Below are positions 36,469 to 46,177 of a DNA stretch of 64,000 nucleotides, in pieces. The stretch spans positions 1,698,501-1,762,500 of the forward strand of contig OY365738.1 in the NCBI GenBank assembly GCA_959347345.1. Direction: 5' to 3'. The number at the start of each line of letters is the position of its first letter. The stretch's first letter is position 1. A program made the translations under genes and the position numbers. This stretch comes from an uncultured Amylibacter sp. (lineage in GTDB: Bacteria; Pseudomonadota; Alphaproteobacteria; Rhodobacterales; Rhodobacteraceae). Below the pieces are notes generated by a model. That model ran no database searches. It was not told where the DNA came from and saw only the letters and a program-made list of their open reading frames with translations.

Positions 36469-37785
36469 TTAATTAGCTTTGTTTTTTATGGCTTCTTTGG
36501 CAAGTACTAAAAGTAAAGGTTCTATTGTTTGAAAATTGCCTACCAACTCTAAATCATTAAAACCAGCAACTCTCTTATCATGCTTTGTTGTGTTACCACG
36601 TTCAGAAATAAATTTTACTGCCTGCCCAATATCTCTACGCTCACTGTTTGTACCAAAAGATAGATCATGCATTTTTTTATTTAAATACTCAGGAAATTTT
36701 GAACCGCCCCTACCATCCTCACTATTATTTCTACCACATTCAGCTGTTAGAGTTTCTATAAAAACCCAAGCAACAACATAAAGCAACGGCGTATGTTTTA
36801 ATAATTCAATTTCGCAAAGCGAATAATAGATATTTTTAAGTTTGTAATTATCTAGCTGTTCTAATGCTTTCTCAAGTTCAATATTTACCGGAACAACTTT
36901 TGGTTTTTTAGGTTCTGTCGGTTTTGGAGAGGGTGGCGACTTTGGGGGTGATTTAATTACCGCACCACCCGCAGAGGTTAAACCTTCATTAGAAACATTT
37001 TTATTATTAATAAGTTTTTTAGCATAGTCTTCAGCTTTATCCTTATTTGTCCAAGAATTAATATTTTTTGCAGATACATCTGCTATGAATTGCTTAAAAG
37101 CAATAAGGTTAGCCCCAGATAAGTTTTTTAAAGAACCAGCATCGCGTGCTTTTAATCCAAGCGTATCGAGCATTATAGAATAGCTAAGCCAATTTTTGAC
37201 CGTAGAAATTCGTCCAACCCTTTTACTTTTTAAAATAAACCCTTGTTCTTCAGCATAATCTAATACAGCCAAAGCAAATTTGCCTTGGTGGTTTTCATTA
37301 TGTCGTGCTTTTTGTTCTGAATTCCACTGCAGTCGCCCCCGACCGTTGTCTGGACCTGCATGAGTTCTATTCAACCAAAGTTCAATTTTTTTACGGTCTT
37401 CATTGGTTTCTTCAAATTTTGCTACATAAATCTGTTTTGTTTTTTTCCACGCATAAAATTGTTTAGATATTTCATCAAAATCATCTTGACAACTCTTTGG
37501 TGATAACTTTGGATCGCTTAATAGCTTTAATGCGCAAATACGTCTGTTACCCTCGACACAGATAAAAGAACCATCCTTTTTTTCAATAACTGCAATTTGT
37601 TCAAAAGGGCTTAATCCATTTTCAGCAATATCTTTCGCCAACGCAATAATTTTTCCCTGCCCTTTTTCCTTATCGCAGAGATGGGCAATCACCTCGGCTT
37701 CAGTCTTAAAAGTTGCATGACGTGGATTTTCCAAGTCAAGAGATATCTTGGATAGTTCTGATAGTTTTAATATTTTATGTTCCAT
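36469..37785 (-). CDS. Second ParB/sulfiredoxin-fold protein beside a DNA adenine methylase
   Basis: A 438-residue protein. The N-terminal ParB-like domain shows LDLENPRHATF, then ICVEGNRRICALKLLSDP (again GNRR) and LWLNRTHAGPDNGRGRLQW, a layout seen in many uncharacterised ParB-domain proteins. A Pro/Lys-rich linker (KSPPKSPPSPKPTEPKKPK) leads to a helical C-terminal domain containing RGNTTKHDKRVAGFN near its end. Architecture matches the protein at 5309 (ParB fold, charged linker, helical end with a Lys/His motif), though the sequences differ widely. ATG 37785 has no strong ribosome-binding site. AT-rich, and divergent from the methylase gene with 173 bases between them. Confidence 0.78.
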   Translation of the reverse strand: MEHKILKLSELSKISLDLENPRHATFKTEAEVIAHLCDKEKGQGKIIALAKDIAENGLSPFEQIAVIEKKDGSFICVEGNRRICALKLLSDPKLSPKSCQDDFDEISKQFYAWKKTKQIYVAKFEETNEDRKKIELWLNRTHAGPDNGRGRLQWNSEQKARHNENHQGKFALAVLDYAEEQGFILKSKRVGRISTVKNWLSYSIMLDTLGLKARDAGSLKNLSGANLIAFKQFIADVSAKNINSWTNKDKAEDYAKKLINNKNVSNEGLTSAGGAVIKSPPKSPPSPKPTEPKKPKVVPVNIELEKALEQLDNYKLKNIYYSLCEIELLKHTPLLYVVAWVFIETLTAECGRNNSEDGRGGSKFPEYLNKKMHDLSFGTNSERRDIGQAVKFISERGNTTKHDKRVAGFNDLELVGNFQTIEPLLLVLAKEAIKNKAN

Positions 37786-37958
37786 GCCAAACACCATAAC
37801 CATTAGATGTAAAGAGTCAAGAAAAATCCTTGAAAAATACTTCAATGTGTCAAAAATATCACATATTCAGTATGTAATGTACTCTAATGCTTATTATAAA
37901 TTAACTTTCGGTAAAAAACGTTTAGGGCAAATCATACAGGATATATGGACTTAGTAAT

Positions 37959-38876
37959 ATGACAAAAAATAGCGATGCTCGGTCAGGTAAAAGCAACTCT
38001 CCTTTCAGATACGCGGGGGGTAAATTTTACGCCCGAAAGTTAATTATGCAACACATTCCAAACACGGATGTTTATTGCGAACCCTTTGCGGGCGGGGCTT
38101 CTATTTTCTTTGCGAAAGAGCCGTCAGAACGATCTATTTTAAATGATATAGACAGGGATGTTATCAATACTCTAAAACAAATCAGAGATAATCTTGGTAA
38201 GCTATTAAAACTGCTTGACGGTATCAAGGCAACGAAAGAATGGCATGGATATTATAAAAACGAATATGAACCCAAGAATAAATTGCAAGAAGCGTTTAGA
38301 TGGTTTTATCTGAATCGGACATCGTATTCTGGTATTATGAAAAAAGAAAATTGTTACTTTGGCTATGGTGATAAATATTCAATGAGACCTGAAAATTGGC
38401 CGCGCCACTTGCGAACTGTTTCTGATAGGTTACAAGGTGTTGAATTAACATGCCGTGATTTTGAAGGTGTTATTGATGATATGCCGCCCGAAAGTTTTCT
38501 TTTTGTTGATCCACCGTATTACAACGCAGACCAGAAAAAATTCTATCCGCATAATTTTGAAATGGCGGATCATATTAGATTAAAAGAATGTCTTGAAAGA
38601 AATAAAAACAGATTGAATTTTTTAATAACCTATGACAATTCCCCAGAGGTCAAAGATTTATACAAATGGTGTAAGGTTTTAGAAGACCACGAATGGCAAT
38701 ATACAATCAGCAGGACGGATGACCAAAAGAATGAAAAAAATCTTGCAAATGGATATCTTGGTTGTCGCAGTAAAGGACGGGAAATGTTTATAAAGAACTA
38801 TGACGTTAAAAAAATAAAAATCTGTAATCCTGTTAAACCATTTTTATTGAATAAACCAAAACTGGTGTTAGCATAA
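37959..38876 (+). CDS. Second D12-class DNA adenine methyltransferase
   Basis: A 305-residue Dam/DpnM-class enzyme: N-terminal FRYAGGKFYARKLI, cofactor loop CEPFAGGASIFFAKEP, and the catalytic FVDPPYYNADQKKFY. The FYLNRTSYSGIMKKEN stretch parallels that in the copy at 6567. The target is unknown. It faces away from the ParB-like gene across an AT-rich gap that probably contains both promoters. The stop lies three bases from the end of eda on the other strand. Together the two genes look like a small acquired cassette. Confidence 0.88.
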   Translation: MTKNSDARSGKSNSPFRYAGGKFYARKLIMQHIPNTDVYCEPFAGGASIFFAKEPSERSILNDIDRDVINTLKQIRDNLGKLLKLLDGIKATKEWHGYYKNEYEPKNKLQEAFRWFYLNRTSYSGIMKKENCYFGYGDKYSMRPENWPRHLRTVSDRLQGVELTCRDFEGVIDDMPPESFLFVDPPYYNADQKKFYPHNFEMADHIRLKECLERNKNRLNFLITYDNSPEVKDLYKWCKVLEDHEWQYTISRTDDQKNEKNLANGYLGCRSKGREMFIKNYDVKKIKICNPVKPFLLNKPKLVLA

Positions 38877-38879
38877 CCG

Positions 38880-39527
38880 CTATCCACCCAACCGCGCCGC
38901 ATCCCGCGCCAAATCCTCTATCTGTCCCCAGGCTTTGTCGGCAACTAATTGTTTCGGTGCGACCCAGGAGCCGCCGACACATATCACATTCGGCAGGGAT
39001 AAATAGCTGGGGGCAAGGGCGGCACTAATCCCCCCAGTTGGGCAGAAGGACATCATCGGCAGGGGACCGTTTAACGCCGATAATAACGCGACACCGCCGA
39101 TGGACTCAGAGGGGAAAAATTTGCAGAAATCATAACCGCGTGCCAACATCGCCATCGCCTCTGACGGGGTGGCGATACCCGCCAGCAACGGCAAATCCTC
39201 CGCTTCACAGGCATCAATCAATCCGACAGTCGCCCCAGGCGAGACGGCAAAATCGGCACCAGCCGCGCGGGCAGCGATAGCATCCTTTGGGCGCAAAACC
39301 GTGCCCGCACCGACAACCGCATCTTTAATTGTTTTCATCTGGGCGATAGCATCAAGGGCAACAGGGGTTCGCAAAGTGACCTCCAAAATCGGTAAGCCAC
39401 CCGCGATTAAAGCCCGCGCCAAAGGAGCGGCGTCTTCCACGCGTTCAATTTCCAAAACCGCAATCACGGGGACTCCCGCCAATAATTCACGGGCGCGAGT
39501 GCTGGATTCTTTTCCTGTTAATGCCAT
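38880..39527 (-). CDS. eda: KDPG aldolase
   Basis: Splits 2-keto-3-deoxy-6-phosphogluconate into pyruvate and glyceraldehyde 3-phosphate, finishing the Entner-Doudoroff route begun by edd (8577). The 215-residue TIM barrel has Glu49 (ILEVTLRTP), VVGAGTVLRP, the phosphate site SFCPTGGIS and the Schiff-base Lys136 (CKFFPSE). It ends three bases from the convergent methylase gene. Confidence 0.95.
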   Translation of the reverse strand: MALTGKESSTRARELLAGVPVIAVLEIERVEDAAPLARALIAGGLPILEVTLRTPVALDAIAQMKTIKDAVVGAGTVLRPKDAIAARAAGADFAVSPGATVGLIDACEAEDLPLLAGIATPSEAMAMLARGYDFCKFFPSESIGGVALLSALNGPLPMMSFCPTGGISAALAPSYLSLPNVICVGGSWVAPKQLVADKAWGQIEDLARDAARLGG

Positions 39528-39557
39528 TTTTATTTTATCCTTTTTTATGCAAAAATA

Positions 39558-40457
39558 TTATGAAAAAATAATAGACGCGAGCCGCCGCCGACCCGCCTGC
39601 GCCAATTCATTATCCGCACCCAAGGACTCAAAAATCTTTAACAATTGGTCTTTCGCGGCCCCGTCATTCCACGTGGCATCGCGGGCAAAAATCGCCAGCA
39701 GAGCGTCCATTGCCGCCTCTGGTCTTTGCGCTGCCAGCTCTGCCAAAGCCAAATCAAACTGGGCGGCAAAATCGTTGGGGTTCTTATCAACCGCCACGCG
39801 CAACGCAATTATATCGCCAACGCCACGGGCTTGGTCAATCAAATCCATCTGGGCAGTCAGCGCAATAACACCCGCATCCGCCGCCAAATCTGGCGTGGCC
39901 TGCGCCAAAATATCGCGTGCAGACTCCATATCCTCGGCGGCAATATGGGCGCGAACCAGCCCGATAAAGGCGGGGATATTGGCGGGGTCTTCGCCCCGCA
40001 CCGCGGCAAAAACCTCAATCGCGCTGGCGGTATCGCCCGCGTCCAGCATTTTTTGCGCCTCCTCCACCGCCTGTTCCAGCCCGTCATCGGGCGCACCGCC
40101 CAGCAAACCCGCGACAAAGGTTTTCACCTCGGACGGAGTCTTCGCCCCCATAAATCCATCAATCGGTTGCCCATTGACAAAGACGAAAACGGCGGGGATG
40201 GATTGGACACGCAGGCTCTGCGCGATGCGGGGGCTTTTATCAACGTCCAGTTTGACCAGTTTGATTTTGCCCTTGGCGGCGGTGACTTCGGATTCCAACG
40301 CGGGGGTCAGGGTTCTGCACGGCTCGCGCATAGGCGCGGTGAAGAGGACAATCACGGGTGTGGTTTTGGAGGCCTCTATGACATCGGCCATAAAGGTGGC
40401 TTCGCTCGCGGTCTTTATTATGTCGGTTGCGGGGGCGGGGGTGTTGAGGTCTAGCAT
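39558..40457 (-). CDS. CnoX/YbbN-like thioredoxin-fold TPR protein without CxxC
   Basis: A 299-residue protein: thioredoxin domain (residues 12-115) followed by tetratricopeptide repeats (EEAQKMLDAGDTASAIEVF and on). This is the layout of CnoX (YbbN), a holdase working with the GroEL chaperonin and protecting against chlorine stress. The active site reads APMREPC: Met43-Arg44-Glu45-Pro46-Cys47 in place of WCGPC, so the resolving cysteine remains but the nucleophile is gone. Redox catalysis is therefore unlikely, and a chaperone role probable. It follows eda-type orientation and precedes it in the same transcript by 30 bases. Confidence 0.88.
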   Translation of the reverse strand: MLDLNTPAPATDIIKTASEATFMADVIEASKTTPVIVLFTAPMREPCRTLTPALESEVTAAKGKIKLVKLDVDKSPRIAQSLRVQSIPAVFVFVNGQPIDGFMGAKTPSEVKTFVAGLLGGAPDDGLEQAVEEAQKMLDAGDTASAIEVFAAVRGEDPANIPAFIGLVRAHIAAEDMESARDILAQATPDLAADAGVIALTAQMDLIDQARGVGDIIALRVAVDKNPNDFAAQFDLALAELAAQRPEAAMDALLAIFARDATWNDGAAKDQLLKIFESLGADNELAQAGRRRLASIIFS

Positions 40458-40585
40458 GGGTGTTCGTTTTTATGTTTGGATGGAAATAGTCTTTTAGCGG
40501 GTTTTCAATAAATTGGCAAGGATTTTTAATAATGAATATTTTTGCCACGTCTGGGCTGGTCGGTATTTTGAAAAATAACTAACCC

Positions 40586-41389
40586 CTAAACATCCACAAC
40601 TAAAAACACCGGCACATGGTCAGACGGCTGTTGCCAGCTACGGGTGTCGCGCACTATCCCCGCATCTTGCACCGCATCCGCCAAATCGGCACTCACCCAA
40701 ATATGGTCTAACCGCCGCCCACGGTCACGCGTCAAATCCTCCGGATTCCACAAAGGCACACGATAGGTCCACCACGAATACCGCCCGCGCCCCGTATCAG
40801 GCAAATACGGCGCGACCGCATCAACCCATGGTCCGCTATCGCGCATCGCATTCAATCGTTCCACCTCTGCTGGTGTGTGGGAAATAATCTTCATCATTTT
40901 TTTATGGTCATAGACATCGGCAGGCGCGGGCGCGATATTAAAATCGCCAAGGATAATGGATTTATTCACGGGTTCCGCCAAAAACCAATCGCGCATTTCC
41001 TCGACAAACCGCAGCTTATGGTCAAACTTTTCATTCTTCACCGCATCGGCAATATTCCCGCCAGAGGGAATATAAAAATTATGAATCCGCAAGCCGTTTT
41101 CCAACTGCCCCGCGACATGGCGAGCATCCCCCTTGCCAACAAAATCACGCGAACCCGCGTCCGTCATCGGCAAACGCGATAAAATCGCCACCCCGTTATA
41201 GCCCTTCTGCCCACGTCCAATTAACGAATAGCCAAGGGCGGAAAACCCCGCCCTCGGCATATCTTCCAGTGGCGATTTACACTCCTGCAAGCATAAAACA
41301 TCGGGGGCACGGTCGCGTAAGAGACGCAAAACCGACTCCTCTCGCAACCGCACCGAATTGATATTCCACGTGGCAATGGTGATCGCCAT
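40586..41389 (-). CDS. Exodeoxyribonuclease III family AP endonuclease
   Basis: A 267-residue exonuclease-endonuclease-phosphatase fold. TIATWNINSVRLR carries the metal-binding Asn, LCLQECKSP the catalytic Glu, ILGDFNIAP the Asp/Asn pair and the closing PSDHVPVF the His. SWWTYR and DHIWVS are family-typical. It repairs abasic sites in DNA. Its ATG shares one base with the stop of the upstream response-regulator gene (TAATG). Gene names xthA or exoA would both fit. Confidence 0.92.
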   Translation of the reverse strand: MAITIATWNINSVRLREESVLRLLRDRAPDVLCLQECKSPLEDMPRAGFSALGYSLIGRGQKGYNGVAILSRLPMTDAGSRDFVGKGDARHVAGQLENGLRIHNFYIPSGGNIADAVKNEKFDHKLRFVEEMRDWFLAEPVNKSIILGDFNIAPAPADVYDHKKMMKIISHTPAEVERLNAMRDSGPWVDAVAPYLPDTGRGRYSWWTYRVPLWNPEDLTRDRGRRLDHIWVSADLADAVQDAGIVRDTRSWQQPSDHVPVFLVVDV

Positions 41390-42075
41390 TAGGCAACCAG
41401 TCGATAGCCACCAGATTCGGTCACCAGCAGGCGCACATTTGTGGGATCGGGTTCAATCTTTTGACGCAAACGGTAAATATGGGTCTCTAACGTATGGGTC
41501 GTGACTTCGGCATGATAGCCCCAAACCTCGTGTAATAAAACCTCCCGCGCGACAACGCCTTCTTGCGAATGATACAGGAATTTCAAAATATTGGTTTCCT
41601 TTTCGGTCAGGCGGACTTTTTTATTATCACCGGTAAAGAGCATCTTTGCCCCAGGTTTAAAGGTATAAGGACCTATGCCAAAACTCGCATCTTCAGAGTG
41701 TTCATGCTGACGCAATTGCGCGCGAATCCGTGCCAAAAGCACTGGGAATTTTATCGGTTTGGAGATGTAATCATTCGCGCCCGCGTCCAGTCCGTAAATT
41801 GTATCAGAATCGCTGTCTTGGGCGGTCAACATGACTATCGGGCATTTTATCGCTTGCTTGCGCAATAAACGGCACAATTCGCGCCCGTCCATGTCAGGCA
41901 TCCCGACATCCAAAATCACCAAATCATACATGGCTTCCTTGGCACGAGCCAGCGCCGAGGCACCGTCTTCGGCTTCATAAACATCAAAATCCCCGCTGAG
42001 GACAAGCTGTTCTGCCAAAACCTCGCGCAAATCACAATCGTCATCGACAAGCAGTATTTTTTTAAGATTGCTCAT
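41389..42075 (-). CDS. OmpR/PhoB-family response regulator
   Basis: A 228-residue transcription regulator. The receiver has the acidic pocket DDD (residues 11-13), phosphorylated Asp56 (LVILDVGMPDMDG), Thr84 in MLTAQ and Lys106 in YISKPI. The C-terminal winged helix reads VRLTEKETNILKFLYHS and HTLETHIYRLRQKIEPDP. No histidine kinase gene is adjacent; pairing with an exonuclease III gene downstream is seen in other alphaproteobacteria as far as I recall, but what it controls is unknown. Confidence 0.9.
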   Translation of the reverse strand: MSNLKKILLVDDDCDLREVLAEQLVLSGDFDVYEAEDGASALARAKEAMYDLVILDVGMPDMDGRELCRLLRKQAIKCPIVMLTAQDSDSDTIYGLDAGANDYISKPIKFPVLLARIRAQLRQHEHSEDASFGIGPYTFKPGAKMLFTGDNKKVRLTEKETNILKFLYHSQEGVVAREVLLHEVWGYHAEVTTHTLETHIYRLRQKIEPDPTNVRLLVTESGGYRLVA

Positions 42076-42269
42076 TTTTTTTGTTCCTTTTGTTTTTAGT
42101 GCGGGGGGTGAATTTGTGTCCCGCTCTTTGTTAAAATGGCGATTTTTTCGGTAAGTTCAATGAAAAGCGTCAGGGCTCACGCGATAGTGTCAAATTCGGC
42201 TAAAATGTTTCATTTTTGCCAAGGTGGCGGTATAATTTCGCGTGGTTTTGTAATATAAGCGGGGGTATT

Positions 42270-43364
42270 ATGACAGTGAAATCGACATTAGCTCTGACAA
42301 ACAGCGAACAAATTGCCCGTATTAAAACAAATTTGCGCGTGGGGGCGGGGTTTGTTTTGGATGGGGACGCACGGCAATGGTTGGTTTTGGCGGCGGAATC
42401 TTTGGATGGCGGGCGTCTGGCTGGGATGCATGATTTAGGTGCAGTGTCCATGATTATCAGCGGACGGCGGGCGCAAACATTATCGCTTTGGTCTCCGCAG
42501 ACGGATTATGCTGCTGTTGCCGTGCCAGATATTGCTGATTTTTATTGGGTACAAGCCATGGCCGATCCGTCCTGTGATTTGAATGTGCCACTAAAGGGGC
42601 CGTTTGGCGCGGGGGCGGAGTTGCCTGATGGGATGGCGAAGACTCTGCTGGATTTGTGCAAATCTGCCTATCTTTTGCCATCGGTTCTGGTTGTGGAATT
42701 AGACGAGGACGCGAACGCGGATATTGGATTAGACACGATAGCCCACGATATTTTGCACGCCCAGCTAGCCCGCCCCCCACAGGTGCAATTAATATCCTCG
42801 GCCCGTGTGCCTTTGGCGATGTGCGCCGATACAATTTTGCATACTTATCGCCCTGATGATGGCAGTGCCGAGCATTATGCGATAGAAATTGGGCAACCCG
42901 CCCGTGATTCGGCGGTGCTGGTACGGTTGCATTCCGCGTGTTTCACTGGCGATTTGCTGGGTAGTTTGAAATGCGATTGCGGGGCGCAATTAAACACGGC
43001 GTTAAACCGTATGGTGGCGAAAGGTGCGGGGGTGTTGCTCTATATGAATCAAGAGGGGCGGGGTATTGGACTCGCCAATAAAATGCGTGCCTATCGGTTG
43101 CAGAGCCTCGGCTTTGATACGGTAGAGGCGAACCATCGGCTGGGGTTTGAGGATGATGAACGCGATTTTGCCCTTGGCGCACAGATTATCCGCGCCCTTG
43201 GATTTGGGGAAATTCACCTGATGACGAATAATCCATTGAAGGTTAAGATGATGTCCTCGGCTGGGGTGTCGGTGCGCGAACAGGTGCCGTTACGGGTCGG
43301 TAAAACCGCGCAGAATGCTGATTATTTACATACCAAAGCGACAAAATCTGGGCATGTGTTGTAA
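42270..43364 (+). CDS. ribA: GTP cyclohydrolase II
   Basis: First step of riboflavin synthesis: opens GTP to a diaminopyrimidine. The C-terminal catalytic domain (from about residue 200) has VRLHSACFTGDLLGSLKCDCGAQL with the zinc cysteines, LYMNQEGRGIGLANKM and LMTNNPLKV. The first 170 or so residues are an extra domain of the kind carried by many alphaproteobacterial RibA proteins; it is not a DHBP synthase. I use ATG 42270 (MTVKSTLAL), 364 residues. A TATAAT about 40 bases upstream is a possible -10 box. Confidence 0.9.
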   Translation: MTVKSTLALTNSEQIARIKTNLRVGAGFVLDGDARQWLVLAAESLDGGRLAGMHDLGAVSMIISGRRAQTLSLWSPQTDYAAVAVPDIADFYWVQAMADPSCDLNVPLKGPFGAGAELPDGMAKTLLDLCKSAYLLPSVLVVELDEDANADIGLDTIAHDILHAQLARPPQVQLISSARVPLAMCADTILHTYRPDDGSAEHYAIEIGQPARDSAVLVRLHSACFTGDLLGSLKCDCGAQLNTALNRMVAKGAGVLLYMNQEGRGIGLANKMRAYRLQSLGFDTVEANHRLGFEDDERDFALGAQIIRALGFGEIHLMTNNPLKVKMMSSAGVSVREQVPLRVGKTAQNADYLHTKATKSGHVL

Positions 43365-43394
43365 GGGTTTTTTGATGCTTTTTTGGGGAAATTT

Positions 43395-43925
43395 ATGAAA
43401 ACGGCTGGGTTTTATGATTTGGTGATTACGCCTAGGCAAGCCCGCTTTTGCGGGCAACACTTTGCCATTAGCATTGGGTTTGGCGGAATTGGTGATAAAG
43501 GGGGGGAGGGCGATGGTATCACCCCAAAGGGGCGGTATCGGTTGTTATCGGTGAAATACCGCGCCGATAAACTCTATCCACCGCGGGTGGCGGGCGCGCG
43601 GGTTGCGCCGATTTATCGCGATGATATTTGGATTGATGATACCCGCAGTGCCGATTACAATCGGGGTTTGCGCTGTTGTAAGCCCGCGTATAGCCACGAG
43701 CGGTTGTACCGTCCAGATAGGCTCTACGATATTATTGGGGTTTTGGATTTTAATATGGCAGAAACCCCTGAAAAACCTTGCCCTGGTGCGGGCTCGGCGA
43801 TTTTCTTGCATGTATGGCGTAGCCCGTCGCATCCGACCATGGGGTGTGTTGGCTTTGCCCGCCCCGATTTATATTGGATTTTTCAAAACTGGCAAAGACA
43901 AAGCCGCGTGGTGATTAACGCCTAA
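43395..43925 (+). CDS. L,D-transpeptidase (YkuD) family protein
   Basis: A 176-residue protein with the YkuD catalytic signature HVWRSPSHPTMGCVGF: His139, Ser145 region and nucleophile Cys151. Relatives cross-link peptidoglycan or attach lipoproteins. No signal peptide is visible (MKTAGFYDLVITP), which is common for short alphaproteobacterial members but leaves the site of action uncertain. ATG 43395 follows GGGGAA. It begins 30 bases after ribA on the same strand. Confidence 0.85.
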   Translation: MKTAGFYDLVITPRQARFCGQHFAISIGFGGIGDKGGEGDGITPKGRYRLLSVKYRADKLYPPRVAGARVAPIYRDDIWIDDTRSADYNRGLRCCKPAYSHERLYRPDRLYDIIGVLDFNMAETPEKPCPGAGSAIFLHVWRSPSHPTMGCVGFARPDLYWIFQNWQRQSRVVINA

Positions 43926-43944
43926 AAATTAAAAATTAAAAATT
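43924..43944. repeat. 7-base tandem repeat array (3 units)
   Basis: Three perfect AAAAATT units join the ends of the convergent L,D-transpeptidase and tolC genes; the tolC stop lies within the array. TAA occurs in every unit on both strands. Confidence 0.75.
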
Positions 43945-45378
43945 ATCTTCAATCTTTTTCAACAGCTTTAAGCGTCTTTCGCCCAAACTAGATTCGGTCA
44001 CCTTGGCCTTCTGTTCATCAGAATAGGGCGCACTAACGGGATCTTGCACACCTTCCAATCCCAAATAATTGGCGTTTAACAGACCAATCTCTGCCAAAAT
44101 CGTATAAACCGCGATAAATTCCTCCCGCTCAGCCCGAATGAAGTTTGAACGTGCCGATAACAGCTCCTGCTCCGTATCCAAAACATCCAGAGTCGTCCGT
44201 GCACCCAATTTCGCCTCTTGCGTGATACCTTCAAACGCCAATTGCGCCGATTCTATCTGGCTTTGCGCCGCCGCTTTTTCAGATATTGTCGCCCGCCAAT
44301 TCGCGTAAGCCGAATAGACTCGCTGACGTTGACTGCGTAACTGGTCGCTTAATTGCGCACTGGCCGCCAATATTCCCGCATGTGCCGCCCGCTTGGCAGA
44401 GTTCAACATCCCGCCCTGATACAAAGGCACGTTGAGATTCACCGATGCCGTTAAAACATCCGATTCTTCTGGAAACTCATTGCTGCGGGTAATCCCATAA
44501 TTCACACTCCCCGTCACACTCGGCACAACCGTGCGATAGGCGCGTTTTAATTGAAACTCGGCCGCGGTAAGGGTCAATCGAGCCGCCAAAATACTGGGAT
44601 GTTTTGCCAAAGCAAGGGTTTCCGCCTCATCTGCTGAGGGCGGAATATCGGGGGTGAAATCGGGCATCATCAAATCAATCGGGGCGATGCCGATGACGGA
44701 TTGATACTGCGCGATGGAGGATTTTAACGTCCCCTTGGAGCGTTCCAAGCGACCCGTTGCCGCCGCCAGCCGCGCCTTTGCTTGGCTGACATCAGTGCGA
44801 GTCACCGCACCCAATGCGAATCTATCTTGGACGGCGCGGGCTTGTTCGGTTAAAACACGGACATTGTTTTCGTTTATGGCGATTTCTTGTTGGTGGCTCT
44901 GCACATTAAAAAACGCGTTGATAGCCATTAATAAAATCGATTGCTCGGTTAGGATTTGGTTTTGCCTAGCCCGTTCGGATTCGGCTATGGTTGAATTGAT
45001 ATTGGAAAAGGTACGCCCGCCGTCCCAGATTAATTGTTCCACAGCGATACTGGCACGTTGGGTGTTGCTGGCGTTCAAAATACCTTCGGTTTTCGGTTCA
45101 GTCCGTCCAGCACTCGCACTGAGATTAACAGTGGGTAAATAGGCGGCACGGGCGCGGGCAATCGCTTCGTCCGATTGACGGACAGCAGCACGGGAGGCGC
45201 GGAGCTGGTCGGAGGAAGTATAGGCCGCACTTAACGCATCCTTTAAACTGGTTTGGGCAAAGCTGGTAGAAACGCCTAATGGAACACCCAAGGGTGCGCC
45301 AAGCACAAAACTAGCAAAAACTATGCCTATTATCTTTTGCATTTTATTATTATTTTTATTTTTTTTACTCTGTATCAT
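43936..45378 (-). CDS. tolC: TolC-family outer-membrane channel protein
   Basis: A 480-residue TolC-like efflux channel. The signal peptide ends near SFAQTSLKDALSAAY; the mature part has the two internally repeated helical halves (SVTGSVNYGITRSNEFPEES; RTTLDVLDTEQELLSARSNF, the conserved motif before the second coil). It would form a trimeric tunnel for type I secretion or drug efflux. ATG 45378 has AGGA nine bases upstream; the second Met at 45342 would remove a basic lead. The pcm-like gene upstream in the same direction is a common alphaproteobacterial arrangement. Confidence 0.92.
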   Translation of the reverse strand: MIQSKKNKNNNKMQKIIGIVFASFVLGAPLGVPLGVSTSFAQTSLKDALSAAYTSSDQLRASRAAVRQSDEAIARARAAYLPTVNLSASAGRTEPKTEGILNASNTQRASIAVEQLIWDGGRTFSNINSTIAESERARQNQILTEQSILLMAINAFFNVQSHQQEIAINENNVRVLTEQARAVQDRFALGAVTRTDVSQAKARLAAATGRLERSKGTLKSSIAQYQSVIGIAPIDLMMPDFTPDIPPSADEAETLALAKHPSILAARLTLTAAEFQLKRAYRTVVPSVTGSVNYGITRSNEFPEESDVLTASVNLNVPLYQGGMLNSAKRAAHAGILAASAQLSDQLRSQRQRVYSAYANWRATISEKAAAQSQIESAQLAFEGITQEAKLGARTTLDVLDTEQELLSARSNFIRAEREEFIAVYTILAEIGLLNANYLGLEGVQDPVSAPYSDEQKAKVTESSLGERRLKLLKKIEDNF

Positions 45379-45416
45379 TTTTCTGTTCCTGTTTTTATTA
45401 TTATAGGTTTCATCGG

Positions 45417-46082
45417 TTAAAATGAAAACCCCGTTTCCATATCAAATTCCGCCAATATCGGCGCACTCGCATCAAACGCATCACGCCAAGCAATCGCATC
45501 ATTTATCTTTATCCCTATACGACATTTGCCACCCGCACCTTGATTAAAAATCGCACAAATCCGCCCGCCGTCATTTAATTGCGCAATCAAACGCGCCGGA
45601 ATAACCTTCACCCCGCCTTGAATAATAATCACATCATAGGGACCATGGCGCACCGCACCCATCCCCAATCCCCGACAGAGAATTAACGCAGTATCCACCC
45701 CCGCCTGCATCACCCTTTCGCTGGCTTGACTGGCTTGGAGCTCATCGCTCTCCACCCCGACAACCGCTTGGGCTAACTGCCCCAAAATCGCGCAGGAATA
45801 GCCCAAACCACAGGCGATATCCAAAACAATCTCTGACTTTTGGATATTAAGAACCTCTAACATCTTGGCAAAAATCCGCGGGTCCAGCAACACCCGCCCG
45901 TTTGATAAAGGCAGATGCCCGCCCATATAGGCAAGGGGTTTTTTATCAATCGGCACGAAACATTCACGTGCGGTCTGCAAAAACGCCGCCAGAATGGGGA
46001 AACGGGTCACATCACTGGGGCGGATTTGGCAATCCACCATAGTGCGCCGTGCGTCGGCGTAATTTATCTGTGTATCGGTCAT
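45417..46082 (-). CDS. Protein-L-isoaspartate O-methyltransferase-like protein
   Basis: A 221-residue methyltransferase of the PCMT family: RRTMVDCQIRP and FLQTARECFVP at the start, then the cofactor strand IVLDIACGLGYSCAILGQLA and VVGVESDE. These proteins repair isoaspartyl residues, but the alphaproteobacterial branch that sits upstream of tolC is diverged, and its function has not been settled to my knowledge. ATG 46082 is preferred; TTG lies one codon earlier. It is 38 bases upstream of tolC. Confidence 0.82.
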   Translation of the reverse strand: MTDTQINYADARRTMVDCQIRPSDVTRFPILAAFLQTARECFVPIDKKPLAYMGGHLPLSNGRVLLDPRIFAKMLEVLNIQKSEIVLDIACGLGYSCAILGQLAQAVVGVESDELQASQASERVMQAGVDTALILCRGLGMGAVRHGPYDVIIIQGGVKVIPARLIAQLNDGGRICAIFNQGAGGKCRIGIKINDAIAWRDAFDASAPILAEFDMETGFSF

Positions 46083-46177
46083 CAAAGCCCTCTTATTTCA
46101 CCAAACTATAAAGGTTTTTTACCCCGCTTGCAAGGGCGGTTTTGCACGGGGGGTTTCACAAGAAGTTCAAAAGAGCT

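Noticed and set aside
39169..40497. 442-codon open frame on the plus strand
   Set aside because: It runs antisense through eda and the CnoX gene, whose motifs are convincing. Its Ala/Ser-rich content has no family features.
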